From positions 1-64,000 of the forward strand of contig NZ_CAKTVX010000002.1 in the NCBI RefSeq assembly GCF_934630525.1: a stretch of DNA of 64,000 bases, read 5' to 3'. Every line of letters begins with the position of its first letter. Position 1 is the first letter of the stretch. Origin of the DNA: an uncultured Slackia sp. (GTDB taxonomy: Bacteria; Actinomycetota; Coriobacteriia; Coriobacteriales; Eggerthellaceae). The notes under the pieces are model-generated. The model had not been told where the DNA came from. It did no database searches and worked only from the letters and a program-made list of their open reading frames with translations. This document shows positions 51,779 through 61,747 of this stretch, piece after piece. The position numbers and the translations under genes are program-made.

Positions 51779-52978
51779 CTATCCCTTATGCGCATACACG
51801 CTGCCGATAAGGCCGAGCAACGCGAAGTTCACCATCATGAACGACGATCCGTAGCTCATGAACGGCAACGGAATGCCCGTAATGGGCATAAGCCCAATGT
51901 CCATGCCGATGTTCTCGAGAATCTGGAAGAGCCACATGCCCACAATGCCCATCACGATGAGCGTTCCGAACAAATCGCTCGACTCACGCGCAATGCGAAT
52001 CGCCACCAGAATGAGCGTCAAATACAGCGCAAGAAGCACGAGAGCGCCCAAAAAGCCAAACTGCTCGGCAAGCACGCAGAAAATGAAGTCGGTCGCCGAT
52101 TCCGGAACGAAGCCCAAGCTCGACTGCGAGCCATTGAGCAGGCCCTTTCCGAAGAACCCGCCCGAGCCAATAGCGATCATGGCCTGGTTGAGGTTAAAGC
52201 CCGTGCCCGTCACGTCGGCGCTCGGATCCAAGAACACGAGCAAGCGGTTGCGCTGGTATTGCTTGAGCAGCACATAATCGCCCGTCGCGTTCTTCAGCAC
52301 CTCGTCAACCGCGAACACCGCGACGATCAGCCCCACGAACACGCCAAGCAGCACGATTAAATACTTCCAGCGCGCGCCGCCCATAATGAGCGTCACGGCG
52401 CCAATCACCAAGTACACCAAGCCCGTGCCCAAGTCGGGCTGCGTCATAATGCACAAAAACGGAATCGCGATATACGCGAGCGCCCTGATGAACTCGCGTG
52501 GGTCATCAAGCCTGCCGCCGAACTTCGACATAACGGCCGCATCGAGCAGAATCACCGTGATTTTCGCGAACTCGCCCGGCTGCAGCTGAATACCAACCTT
52601 GATCCAGCTTTGCGCGCCTTTGCTCTCAACGCCAATGACGGGCAAATGCGGCGACAAAATGAGCACCACGTTCACAATAAGCAAAAGCGTCGTATAGTTC
52701 GCCAAGCGCCGATAATCGAAGAAATAGAACGCGAGCATTGCGACAACGCCCATTGCAACGCCCATGAGCTGGCGCGAGAACGAATAATTCTCGTTCGTTT
52801 GAATCGCCGACCATACCACAAGCAGGCCATAGCCCAGAAGCGCTGCAACCACGAGTACCAAAGGAACGGGCACGGCGTCAATAGCGCGTTTCGGACGGCC
52901 CGATCCGCCCAACGGCGACGCGCTGACATACTGCCCTTCCGGCGTGCGCACGCGGTCAATTTCGTTGAAGCCAGCCAT
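51779..52978 (-). CDS. rodA: rod-shape peptidoglycan glycosyltransferase RodA
   Basis: 399 residues with ten helices, the SEDS family. SFSRQLMGVAMG, QLQPGEFAKI, DLGTGLVYL and PITGIPLPFMSYGGS-like ending (FMSYGSSFM) are SEDS landmarks. It polymerises glycan strands for cell elongation together with PBP2. Its ATG directly follows the mrdA stop codon with no gap. Confidence 0.96.
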   Translation of the reverse strand: MAGFNEIDRVRTPEGQYVSASPLGGSGRPKRAIDAVPVPLVLVVAALLGYGLLVVWSAIQTNENYSFSRQLMGVAMGVVAMLAFYFFDYRRLANYTTLLLIVNVVLILSPHLPVIGVESKGAQSWIKVGIQLQPGEFAKITVILLDAAVMSKFGGRLDDPREFIRALAYIAIPFLCIMTQPDLGTGLVYLVIGAVTLIMGGARWKYLIVLLGVFVGLIVAVFAVDEVLKNATGDYVLLKQYQRNRLLVFLDPSADVTGTGFNLNQAMIAIGSGGFFGKGLLNGSQSSLGFVPESATDFIFCVLAEQFGFLGALVLLALYLTLILVAIRIARESSDLFGTLIVMGIVGMWLFQILENIGMDIGLMPITGIPLPFMSYGSSFMMVNFALLGLIGSVYAHKG

Positions 52979-55102
52979 TTAATCCACCCGTCCAGCGCCC
53001 GTTCCGGCGTACTCGATAATCTCGGTCACTTCTTCGATAACGGCGGGGTCGCCCGAAATCGCGCCGTCGCCAAGCTTGATGCAGCCATCCATGACGGCAG
53101 CGGCAATAGGCGCCGCAGCATCGGCGCCCGCGCCGCCTTCGGTAATGACGCACGTCACAACATACTTCGGGTTGTCGTAAGGCGCATACATCGCAAACCA
53201 CGCGTAACCATCGTGGTCGGCCCATTCGCCCGTGCCCGTTTTGCAAGCGCATTGGTAATCGTATTGCTTGAGCATGGCGGGCAGGCCGCCATCTTCTTCG
53301 GCAACGCCGCGAAGCGCATCGCGCATGATTTCGAGATGCGTTTTCTCGACATCGGGCATCGTGCCCTTCTTCGGCTCGCGCGAAACCACCGTCTCACCCG
53401 AAGAATTGCGCACTTCCTTCAGCAGATTCGGCACGGGAAGCGTTCCGGTGGCGATGCCCGCGTAGCCCACGGCCATCTGCAGAGGCGTCACGAGCACGTT
53501 GCCCTGGCCAATCACCATGTTGGTCATATCACCCGGCTGCCACTGACCTTCCTCGGGCGCATTGCGGAAGTATTCCTTCTTCCATTCGGGCGTCGGAATA
53601 ACGCCCTGCGCCTCGTCGGGAAGCTCGATGCCCGTCTTCGAGCCTAAGCCGAATTCCTTGATGTAGTTCTGCATGGCGTCATCGCCGATTTTGGAGCTCG
53701 CGTCATAGAAGTTCTTCGCGATTTCGTAGAACACAACGTCGCACGACACCACAATGCCGTGTCGAAGGTCAATCGCGCCATGGCCCGTAGTAAGCCAGCA
53801 TTTCTGGGCATACGCCTCGCCGAAGCCCGTCCATGTGCCCGAGCAATTCCACGAAGTCGAAGAAGTAGCGAAGCCGTAATTGAGCGCTGCGAGGCCTGTG
53901 AACGCTTTGAACGTCGATGCGGCCGGGTACTGGCCCGCGATGCAGCGGTTCATAAGGGGTGCATACGAGCTGCCCGAATCGTTATAGCGGTCCCAATTCT
54001 CCTGCGAGACGCCCCCGACGAAATTCGTGGGGTCGAACGTGGGGAAATTGGCCATGCAAATCACATTGCCGGTGTCGACTTCCATGGCGACGACCGCGCC
54101 CGCCGTGCCCGTGCCACCGCCGATAACGCCGTTCGGCGCGATAAGCTCTTTGAGCTTCTGCTCGGCGATCGATTGCACGCGCGCAGAAATCGTGAGATAC
54201 ACGTCGTTGCCCTGGCTGGCAGGCGTTTCGCTTTTCACCTCATGCACCACGCCATCGGCATCGGTCACGACCACGCGTTCGCCGTGCGCGCCAGAAAGGT
54301 AACCGTCGTATACCGATTCGACGCCAGATTGGCCGACCTCGTCGCCGCTTTCGTAATCGGTGCCTGCGGGCGGGTTGTTCAAAACGCTATCGGAAACCGT
54401 GCCCACGTAGCCAAGCACCTGGCTCGCCAGGGCCTTGTACGGGTATACGCGATGCGTGCGCTCCTGCACATCGACGCCAGGGAATGCATCGGGATGCTCG
54501 GCGATGAACGCCACGTCGCGGCTTCGAGGCGACGACGACACCTCGCGCTGCGCCTGGGCACCTCCCGACGTATCTTTGATGCGCTGGCGCACAACGGCAT
54601 AGGGCAAGCCAAGCAAGGCGGACAGGCGCAAAAGCGTCGTGCGATCGTCAGCAACATCGGCATCGGCCAGCACGGCGGGACGCGTTTTGTTGTCGACCAT
54701 CACGATGCCCTGCGTATCGAAAATACGACCGCGCGCGGCAGGCGTCTTAATGGTTGTGTACTGATTCTCGTTGGCGGCTTCCACATACTGCTCGCTCGAG
54801 AGCACCTGCATGCTCCACAACTTCGCCGTAAGGCTGCCAAACACGGCCGCAATGAGCACGCCAATTGCCATGAAGCGCGATTTCAATCGCTCGCGCACAC
54901 CGCCGGTCGCAGCACCCATGGGAGAGCTCGTGCCCACCGAAGACGAGCTCGTGCGGGTCTGGAATGGCGTGGCCGAGCCGATCGACGTCACCGATTTCGG
55001 CACGGAGCTGCCCGGTTTGATGTTCCGAGCCCTGAAGAAAACGAAAAGCGCCACGCCTGCAACGACAATAACGACAAGCGCGGCCATGATAGCGTAAACC
55101 AT
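52979..55102 (-). CDS. mrdA: penicillin-binding protein 2 (elongasome transpeptidase)
   Basis: 707 residues, start after AAGGG. The transpeptidase motifs are ASTFK (SxxK), VSCD (SxN-like) and CKTGTGEW (KTG). A pedestal region lies between about 95 and 330. Two hydrophobic segments precede it: residues 3-25 and about 75-105, so there is an additional N-terminal membrane segment with a Ser/Thr-rich linker compared with ordinary PBP2. It crosslinks peptidoglycan with RodA; the order mreB-mreC-mreD-mrdA-rodA is the normal elongasome operon. Confidence 0.95.
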   Translation of the reverse strand: MVYAIMAALVVIVVAGVALFVFFRARNIKPGSSVPKSVTSIGSATPFQTRTSSSSVGTSSPMGAATGGVRERLKSRFMAIGVLIAAVFGSLTAKLWSMQVLSSEQYVEAANENQYTTIKTPAARGRIFDTQGIVMVDNKTRPAVLADADVADDRTTLLRLSALLGLPYAVVRQRIKDTSGGAQAQREVSSSPRSRDVAFIAEHPDAFPGVDVQERTHRVYPYKALASQVLGYVGTVSDSVLNNPPAGTDYESGDEVGQSGVESVYDGYLSGAHGERVVVTDADGVVHEVKSETPASQGNDVYLTISARVQSIAEQKLKELIAPNGVIGGGTGTAGAVVAMEVDTGNVICMANFPTFDPTNFVGGVSQENWDRYNDSGSSYAPLMNRCIAGQYPAASTFKAFTGLAALNYGFATSSTSWNCSGTWTGFGEAYAQKCWLTTGHGAIDLRHGIVVSCDVVFYEIAKNFYDASSKIGDDAMQNYIKEFGLGSKTGIELPDEAQGVIPTPEWKKEYFRNAPEEGQWQPGDMTNMVIGQGNVLVTPLQMAVGYAGIATGTLPVPNLLKEVRNSSGETVVSREPKKGTMPDVEKTHLEIMRDALRGVAEEDGGLPAMLKQYDYQCACKTGTGEWADHDGYAWFAMYAPYDNPKYVVTCVITEGGAGADAAAPIAAAVMDGCIKLGDGAISGDPAVIEEVTEIIEYAGTGAGRVD

Positions 55103-55111
55103 GCAATACCC

Positions 55112-55636
55112 TTAGCGAAGACGAACGGTCGAGGAAGTTGGCGCCTTATGAGAAGGCGCTGCCGCCGCAAACATGTGCGTCGTGATGGGCAGCACGATAA
55201 GGGCCATCGCGCAATCGTAGAGCGCACAAGGGAGCGCGCGCTGGCCGAGCGCTTCGATAATCGACACATCAACCGACGAAATATAAAAACCTGCATAGAG
55301 CACTTCCACCAGAAGAAAACACCCCATGGAAATAGCAAGCGAAGCGCCCAGCGTATCGTTGCCGAAGAAGCCCGCCGCCCGGCTCGTAAGGAAAGCGGTA
55401 AGCGTATAGAGCCCGGCGCACAAGCCAACCGTCGACGTTCCCACAAGGTCCATGGCAAGGCCGGCGAAAAATGCCATCACGAGCACCGAATCGCGTCGCA
55501 GAAGCATGGCGGCGATGCCCACGTAGACCAGCACGAAATCGGGCATGGACCCCAGGATGACCAGATTGGGCGCCAGCACGATTTGCAGCACGACAGCGAC
55601 TACGGCACCTACCACAAGCAGCACCGACTCACGCAT
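55112..55636 (-). CDS. mreD: rod shape-determining protein MreD
   Basis: 174 residues with five or six helices and the typical VLLVVGAVVAVVLQIVLAPN N-terminus. It links MreC to the membrane elongasome. Two bases separate it from mreC and nine from mrdA. Confidence 0.88.
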   Translation of the reverse strand: MRESVLLVVGAVVAVVLQIVLAPNLVILGSMPDFVLVYVGIAAMLLRRDSVLVMAFFAGLAMDLVGTSTVGLCAGLYTLTAFLTSRAAGFFGNDTLGASLAISMGCFLLVEVLYAGFYISSVDVSIIEALGQRALPCALYDCAMALIVLPITTHMFAAAAPSHKAPTSSTVRLR

Positions 55637-55638
55637 GT

Positions 55639-56568
55639 CTACGCACCGCCTTCAGAGGAATCGTTATCGGAAGAGGCGCTCTTGGAAGACGAGGCATCGC
55701 TCGTGCCCGAAAGGTCGCCCTCAGACCCCATGTTCACAACGACTGTGAGCTCCTCCAGCGGATCGGCAGAGCTGAACGGCTCCACCACGATGGTTCGATC
55801 CGACGTGCCCGCCGCGTTAATGACGTTCACGACCGTACCGAGCGCCACACCGCGGAAATACGAGCCGCCGAGGCCCGAGGTAATGACGGTATCGCCCACA
55901 TTCACCTCGGTCGAGGTATCGAGGTCTTCCAAATACAGAAGGCCCGCGATGGAGCCGCGCACCACGCCTTCGGCGCGATTCGACTGCAGCACGACCGAAA
56001 CGCCCGATTGCGGGTCGGAAATCAAACGAACGCGGCACGTAAGCGGCGAAACCTCGATAACTTGGCCCACCAAACCGCTGCCGCCAATAACGGGAAGGCC
56101 GCACTCGACGCCGGAAGCGGAGCCCACATTAAGCGTAACCACGCGATTCCAGGCATCGGTCCCTTTACCGATTACGCGACCCGTGACGCCCGAAAAATCG
56201 TATTTATCGGACAGGTCGAGCAAACCCTGCAGTCGCTGAGCCTCGCCGCGGTATTCCTCGAGCTCGGCGAGCTGGGCTTTGAGCTGCGCGTTCTCGTCGC
56301 GAAGCTGCGTGTATGAGGAATCGGAAGCCGTGGTGTTTTGAATTGCATCGCTCGCGGCGTCTTCGGCATAGGCAACGCCCACACCCACGAACTGCAAAGG
56401 CGCTGCAACCATGCCCGCCCCCGCCTGCACGCTGTGCACAGGGCCGGAAGACGTTTCGTTGGAATAGACGCCCGACAGCACAGCGGAAACAATAAGCAGC
56501 ACAACAAGAAGCGCAGCGCCGCCGATCGTCTTCGATGAGTCATTGAGCATTTGTTGTTTTCGGGCCAT
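55639..56568 (-). CDS. mreC: rod shape-determining protein MreC
   Basis: 309 residues: one N-terminal helix, a coiled coil (SSYTQLRDENAQLKAQLAEL), then the beta-barrel MreC domain (VIGKGTDAWNRVVTLNVGSA, GLPVIGGSGLVGQV). A Ser/Asp-rich C-terminal tail follows. It lies outside the membrane and scaffolds PBP2 and RodA. Confidence 0.95.
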   Translation of the reverse strand: MARKQQMLNDSSKTIGGAALLVVLLIVSAVLSGVYSNETSSGPVHSVQAGAGMVAAPLQFVGVGVAYAEDAASDAIQNTTASDSSYTQLRDENAQLKAQLAELEEYRGEAQRLQGLLDLSDKYDFSGVTGRVIGKGTDAWNRVVTLNVGSASGVECGLPVIGGSGLVGQVIEVSPLTCRVRLISDPQSGVSVVLQSNRAEGVVRGSIAGLLYLEDLDTSTEVNVGDTVITSGLGGSYFRGVALGTVVNVINAAGTSDRTIVVEPFSSADPLEELTVVVNMGSEGDLSGTSDASSSKSASSDNDSSEGGA

Positions 56569-56671
56569 AGGTGTCTAAAGCTCGCTTCCTTCTATAAAAC
56601 GATGCGCCGAGCCTGTTGCAGCCCGGCGCAAAGTGAATCCTATTTCTTGCGCCGCCGTGCGCGGACGCCAA

Positions 56672-57739
56672 TTATTTCGAGCGCATCAGCGTTTGCTTGA
56701 GCGCCGTCGGAGTCTCAAGAACCTTCAGGCAGCCCATGGCAACGTTCGTAAGCGCCGTTTCGCTCGTCCAAACGGGAATCTCGAGACGCGACGTGAGGTA
56801 GCGATCGAGACCAGAGAGCAAGCCGCCGCCGCCCGTGAGCAAAATGCCATTCGAAATGATATCGCTCGCAAGGTCGGGGTTGGTCTTCTTGAACGTTTCT
56901 TTAATGTGCACAACCATTTCTTCAATGGGAGGCTGAAGCGCAGCGCGAACGTCTTCCGACTGAATGGTAACCTCGCGAGGCTGTTCGGTAACGACGTCCT
57001 GGCCAGAAATGATCATGTCTTTCTCGCGGCCGTCTTCGAAGGGAAGAATAGAGCCGATTTTGATCTTGATGATTTCGGCCGTGCGCTCGCCCACCTTGAT
57101 GCCGAGCAAATCGCGCAGATACATGGCGATTGCTTCGTCCATCTTGTTGCCCGCCAAGCGAAGCGAAGAAGACGTCACAATGCCGCCGAGGGAAATAACG
57201 GCGACTTCGGTGGTACCGCCACCGATATCGACCACCATGGAGCCGGTAGGTTCGGTCACGGGCAAGTCGGCGCCCATAGCGGCAGCCATGGGTTCCTCGA
57301 TGAGGTACGCCTGACGAGCGCCCGACTGAATGGCGGCCTCGAACACGGCGCGCTTCTCGACCGAAGTGGCGCCGCATGGAATGCAGATAACGATGCGCGG
57401 CTTCGCCTGCCACGGATAGCGGCGCTCAATGGCCTTGTTGATAAAGGCCGAAAGCATAGCCTCGGTCACGTCGTAATCGGCGATAACGCCATCGCGCAGC
57501 GGATGCTCCGCCGAAAATGCGTCGGGCGTGTGGTTGATCATTTGCTTGGCTTCATGGCCCACGGCGAGCACGCGATGCGTGCTGCGCTCAATGGCAACGA
57601 CGCTGGGCTCGTTGAGCACGACGCCCTCGCCGGTTATAGCAACAAGCGTGTTCGCCGTGCCCAGGTCGATTGCCAAATCGACCGAGGAAGCACCGCCGAA
57701 ACCGCCGGTAAACTTGCTGAAGAAGTCCATAAACGACAT
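56672..57739 (-). CDS. mreB: actin-like cell shape protein MreB
   Basis: 355 residues from the ATG after AAAGGACA (an ATG three codons later is also possible). DLGTANTLV is phosphate loop 1, DIGGGTTEVAV phosphate loop 2 and LTGGGGLL the adenosine motif. It polymerises on the membrane and directs elongation. It heads the mre operon, about 100 bases before mreC. Confidence 0.97.
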   Translation of the reverse strand: MSFMDFFSKFTGGFGGASSVDLAIDLGTANTLVAITGEGVVLNEPSVVAIERSTHRVLAVGHEAKQMINHTPDAFSAEHPLRDGVIADYDVTEAMLSAFINKAIERRYPWQAKPRIVICIPCGATSVEKRAVFEAAIQSGARQAYLIEEPMAAAMGADLPVTEPTGSMVVDIGGGTTEVAVISLGGIVTSSSLRLAGNKMDEAIAMYLRDLLGIKVGERTAEIIKIKIGSILPFEDGREKDMIISGQDVVTEQPREVTIQSEDVRAALQPPIEEMVVHIKETFKKTNPDLASDIISNGILLTGGGGLLSGLDRYLTSRLEIPVWTSETALTNVAMGCLKVLETPTALKQTLMRSK

Positions 57740-57986
57740 AGAGAGTGTCCTTTTCCGCTTCGTTTTCTCTACGTGTGATAAGCGCGTCGACAATATCGAA
57801 CATCGCGAATATACCAGCTCGGTATTCTATCACGCGAATGAGCGGCGCTCGCGACGGTAGAAAGATGCACATAATTCGATAATGCAGAGCACCCATTACT
57901 ACCCCCACCGGAGCGCACGGCAAACAAAGCGAATGCGCCCCGAGATGTCAGCGGCATCCCAGAGCGCTAGCAAAACCATGGCGTGC

Positions 57987-59549
57987 TTACAAACGAATCG
58001 CCCAGGAATTCGTCGCGTCAATGGCCTGTGCGACGCGCTCGATAACCTCAGGCGAAGGCTCGCTTTCAACATTGAGGAACACGAGCACCTCGTGGCAATC
58101 GGCGCGCTTGCCAATGGCCATGGTCGAGATATTGATGCCCTCTTCGCCCAGAATGGTGCCCATGCGGCCCACCTGGCCAGGCTCGTCGGCGTACGTGAAA
58201 ATCAAGGCGTGGTCGCCCGGCACCACGTCGAGTCGATAGCCCAGAATCGAAACGACATGGGTCTCTCGATGCGCGCCCGGCACGGTTGCGGAAATCTCCA
58301 AGCCATCGGCCTCCATGCTCACAATGGAGTCGTAGCCGCGCGAATCGCTCGCCTGTTGGGCCTCCATTTTAATGCCGTGGCGACGCGCCGAAGCATCGGC
58401 ATTTTCGGTCGACACGCTCGCCTGGCCTTCACGCGACAGCATGCCCGAAAGCGTCGCCGCCGAAAGCACCTGCATATCGCCCGCGCATGAACCCGAAGCA
58501 ACAATAGAGAGTGCCTTGGGAACTTCGCGCGCGAGCTGCGTGAGCACGCTTCCGCACATCTGGCATGCAGGAATATAGGCGGCAGCGGCTTCATCGACCT
58601 CTTTGGAAACCATGTTCACGACCGTCGGCACCACGAGGCCCTCAAGGCCGTTGGCGACGTAGCGGGCAATGTTCACGCCGGCGCGCATTTGCGCCTCGAG
58701 CGTGTTGGCGCCCAAATGGGGAGTGAGCACGGCGCGGTCGAACTCGGCGAGCGGCGTTTCCGCGGAGGGCTCGGCCTCGAGCATGTCGATGCCACACGCG
58801 AAAACGCGGCCGGCCGCCATGAAATCGGAAAGGGCTTTTTCGTCAATGACGCCGCCGCGTGCTGTGTTCACGATGACAACGCCATCTTTCATCTGGGCAA
58901 ACTGTTCGGCAGCGAACATGTGGTACGTGCCGTCGGTACGGGGAACGTGCACGGTGATGAAATCGGCGATGGGAAGCACTTCATCCATAGAATCGAACAG
59001 CGCGACGCCGAGCTGGCTTGCGCGAGCCGCCGAGCAATACGGGTCGAAGCCCACAACACGCATGCCGAACGCATGGGCACGCTCGGCAACGAGACCGCCA
59101 ATACGCCCGAGGCCGAAAATGGCAAGCGTCTTTTCATAGAGCTCGTGGCCCATGAAGTGATCGCGGCTGAAGTTGCCCGCATGCATCGCGGCATCGGCGG
59201 CGGGAATTTCGCGAGCCGCCGAAAGCATGAGCGCCATAGTGTGCTCGGCCGCCGAAACGATATTGCTCGTAGGAACGTTGCATACGGGAATGCCGTGCTC
59301 GCTTGCGGCATCGACATCGATGTTGTCGCACGTCACACCGGCGCGGCCGATAATCTTGCAATTCGTCGCGGCCTCGATCACCTCGCGCGTGACCTGGGTG
59401 GCGGAGCGAACGATAAGGGCGTCATAGGCGCCGACGCACTCGAGCAGCTCGCTCGGGGACAGGCCGAAGCGCTCATCGACCTCGTAGCCCTTCCCCTTCA
59501 AGATGTCGATGCCCTCGTCGACGATTTTATCGGTCACCAGAATCTTCAT
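57987..59549 (-). CDS. serA: D-3-phosphoglycerate dehydrogenase
   Basis: 520 residues, ATG after AAAGGCG. GLGRIGGLVAERA is the NAD-binding loop, with RGGVIDEKAL and the catalytic HLG (LTPHLGANT). The intervening ASB domain and the C-terminal ACT domain (ALIFTYADEPGQVGRMGTIL) make the long form seen in Actinobacteria. It starts the serine pathway from 3-phosphoglycerate and is likely feedback controlled by serine through the ACT domain. Monocistronic. Confidence 0.95.
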   Translation of the reverse strand: MKILVTDKIVDEGIDILKGKGYEVDERFGLSPSELLECVGAYDALIVRSATQVTREVIEAATNCKIIGRAGVTCDNIDVDAASEHGIPVCNVPTSNIVSAAEHTMALMLSAAREIPAADAAMHAGNFSRDHFMGHELYEKTLAIFGLGRIGGLVAERAHAFGMRVVGFDPYCSAARASQLGVALFDSMDEVLPIADFITVHVPRTDGTYHMFAAEQFAQMKDGVVIVNTARGGVIDEKALSDFMAAGRVFACGIDMLEAEPSAETPLAEFDRAVLTPHLGANTLEAQMRAGVNIARYVANGLEGLVVPTVVNMVSKEVDEAAAAYIPACQMCGSVLTQLAREVPKALSIVASGSCAGDMQVLSAATLSGMLSREGQASVSTENADASARRHGIKMEAQQASDSRGYDSIVSMEADGLEISATVPGAHRETHVVSILGYRLDVVPGDHALIFTYADEPGQVGRMGTILGEEGINISTMAIGKRADCHEVLVFLNVESEPSPEVIERVAQAIDATNSWAIRL

Positions 59550-60007
59550 TGCGATTCGCCTTTCACCGCGATCACGCCCGCACTGCGCGGGTGCGCATTT
59601 CGTTATAAGAGATTCGTCGATTATACCCACGCTTCGTTTCGAATCGGGAAACCTTCGGCAAGCGAGCATAGAGCATCTCGCGGGCGGCAAATTGACGATT
59701 CGTGAACAACGATCGCGTTCGCTTGCGCCACACCACGGCATTTTGCTAAGGTTGCCCGTCGCAATGTTTCAAGATTACGCCAGCATATATCGGCACGTGC
59801 GCCGCATCGAATCCTTCCTCGCTGAAGAAGGGGCGCCCACGCATGCCCCAGTGGCGCCCTCGCTTTCCTCAATGTTGATCTGAGGCTTTTCCCAAATCCC
59901 ATAGATGCACCGCTTCCGCATAACGCGGCTGTCGCATCGCGCTTATTTTCATCGCCTCTCAGAGCGTTATGCCCTTTTGCGCTCAAACCCCAAACGAAGG
60001 AGAACCT
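59550..60007. other. intergenic region between serA and the MFS gene
   Basis: About 460 bases with no gene that I can support; plus and minus ORFs here lack ribosome sites and family likeness. It holds promoters for divergent serA and the MFS gene. No riboswitch pattern was noted. Confidence 0.45.
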
Positions 60008-61465
60008 TTGACATCCAATCAAGCTTCTGGAAAAACAACCGCACGGCAAATCCGCATCGTGGGAGTCGTGGTGTTCGGCGCGTTTTTGGCGCTGCTGAAC
60101 CAAACCGTCATGTCGCCCGCGCTGCCCGCGATTATGGCCGACTTCGGCATCGACGCCTCAACCGCGCAATGGATTATGTCGATTTACCCGCTCGTGAGCG
60201 GCATCATGGTGCCTGTTTCGGCATTTCTGATCGATAGGTTCTCGACCCGCGCGCTCTTCTTCGCCGCCACGGCAACATTCGCCGCAGGAACCGCGCTTTG
60301 TGCAGCAGCGCCTACGTTTTTCCTGCTCATTTGCGGTCGCGTGCTGCAAGCGGCCGCCTCGGGCGTGCTTTTGCCACTTGTTTCCGTCGTCCCGATGCTC
60401 GTCTTCCCCGTTGAAAAGCGCGGCACGGCCATGGGCGTTGCGGGCATCGTGATGTCGGCCGGCCCCGCCGTTGGCCCCGTGCTTGGCGGCGCGATTATCG
60501 ACGCCTACGGCTGGCGCGTAACGCTCGGCTGCATTGTGCCGCTCGCCCTTGTCGTACTGCTCTGCGGCGTATTTTTACTCGAAAACGTCGGCGAAGCAAA
60601 GCGCCCCAAGCTCGATGTCGCATCAATCGCGCTTTCCACCATCGCATTCGGCGGCCTGCTCTACGGATTCTCGAGCGCCTCGACGCTTGGCTGGACGAGC
60701 ATCGCAGTGCTCGGCACTATTATTGCGGGCATCGTATGCCTTATCGCATTCGTCAAACGCCAACTTACGCTCGAGGAGCCGCTGCTCGATTTGCGTTGCC
60801 TGAAATCGAGCGACTTCGCCGTTGCCGCCATCGTGGTGACGCTCATCAACGCGGCGTGCCTCGTCACCAACACCCTGCTCCCCATTCTGCTCCAAACGGC
60901 CATGGGAGCATCGGCTCTCGAAACGGGCATCGTCATGCTGCCCGCGGCTGCAGCAGGCATTCTCATCAGCCCTATCTCGGGCATCGTATTCGACAAGTTC
61001 GGCCCGCGCGCGATTTCCGTGGGAGGCCTCGTGCTTATGACCGCAGCGCTCTTCGCCCTGTCACGCATGAACGCGGATTCGTCGATCGTCCTTGTAGCCG
61101 TGCTTTGCGCGGCTCAGGCCGCGGGCCAATCGCTCGCGAACATGCCCGTGAACACATGGGGCATCAATGCGCTTTCCAATGACAAAATCGCCCATGGCAA
61201 CGCCATCGCCAACACCGGTCGCCAAGTTGCCGGCGGCTTGGGCACGGCACTTGTCGTGACCCTTATGACGAGCGTCACCGCGAGCTCCCTGGGGCAAGGC
61301 ATGGCAACCGAAGCCGCAACGGCAGCAGGAACGAGCGCCGCCTATATGGCGTGCGCAGCAATTGGCCTGGTCGCGCTTGTCTTCGGCGTGTTGAAGATTC
61401 GCAACCCCAAACGTCAGGAAAACGTGCATGTTCTCGAAAAGAACGGCGTCAAGGTAAGCGAATAG
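60008..61465 (+). CDS. MFS multidrug transporter, DHA2 (14-TM) type
   Basis: 485 residues with about 14 helices, from a TTG start with the ideal site GAAGGAG eight bases before it. FLALLNQTVMSPALPAIMADF and GRVLQAAASGVLLPLVSVVP are DHA2 signatures. Probably exports drugs or metabolites. It is similar in class to the pump at 29785-31272 but only moderately alike. Confidence 0.88.
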   Translation: MTSNQASGKTTARQIRIVGVVVFGAFLALLNQTVMSPALPAIMADFGIDASTAQWIMSIYPLVSGIMVPVSAFLIDRFSTRALFFAATATFAAGTALCAAAPTFFLLICGRVLQAAASGVLLPLVSVVPMLVFPVEKRGTAMGVAGIVMSAGPAVGPVLGGAIIDAYGWRVTLGCIVPLALVVLLCGVFLLENVGEAKRPKLDVASIALSTIAFGGLLYGFSSASTLGWTSIAVLGTIIAGIVCLIAFVKRQLTLEEPLLDLRCLKSSDFAVAAIVVTLINAACLVTNTLLPILLQTAMGASALETGIVMLPAAAAGILISPISGIVFDKFGPRAISVGGLVLMTAALFALSRMNADSSIVLVAVLCAAQAAGQSLANMPVNTWGINALSNDKIAHGNAIANTGRQVAGGLGTALVVTLMTSVTASSLGQGMATEAATAAGTSAAYMACAAIGLVALVFGVLKIRNPKRQENVHVLEKNGVKVSE

Positions 61466-61603
61466 CCGCGAAGGCGCTTCGCCAGGCGGCTGAAAAAATC
61501 TCAAGAAAGGCGTCTGGCGCCGGTACCGACGCCAGATGAGCTGCCAAGAAGCCTTACCCGCCAGAAGCGTTTTCGCTCCGCTGGAAAAGACCCTTTTACA
61601 ACG

Positions 61604-61637
61604 AAACGCCCAGGTGCAACGAGCGCCTGGGCGTTAA
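61604..61637. terminator. terminator between the MFS and prmC genes
   Basis: AACGCCCAGG (61605-61614) pairs with CCTGGGCGTT (61626-61635), extended by TGC/GCG, and is followed by AACTTTTATG. It serves the MFS gene and possibly the convergent prmC. Another smaller hairpin (TCTGGCG...CGCCAGA) lies at about 61512-61538. Confidence 0.8.
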
Positions 61638-61747
61638 CTTTTATGATGCTTTCATTGGTGTTTCTAATCGTGAGGTACCTGTTCCACGAAACGACATGCG
61701 TCAGAACACGGTCTCACAATCCTGGAAACCGAGAGGCGAGTTCCGCC

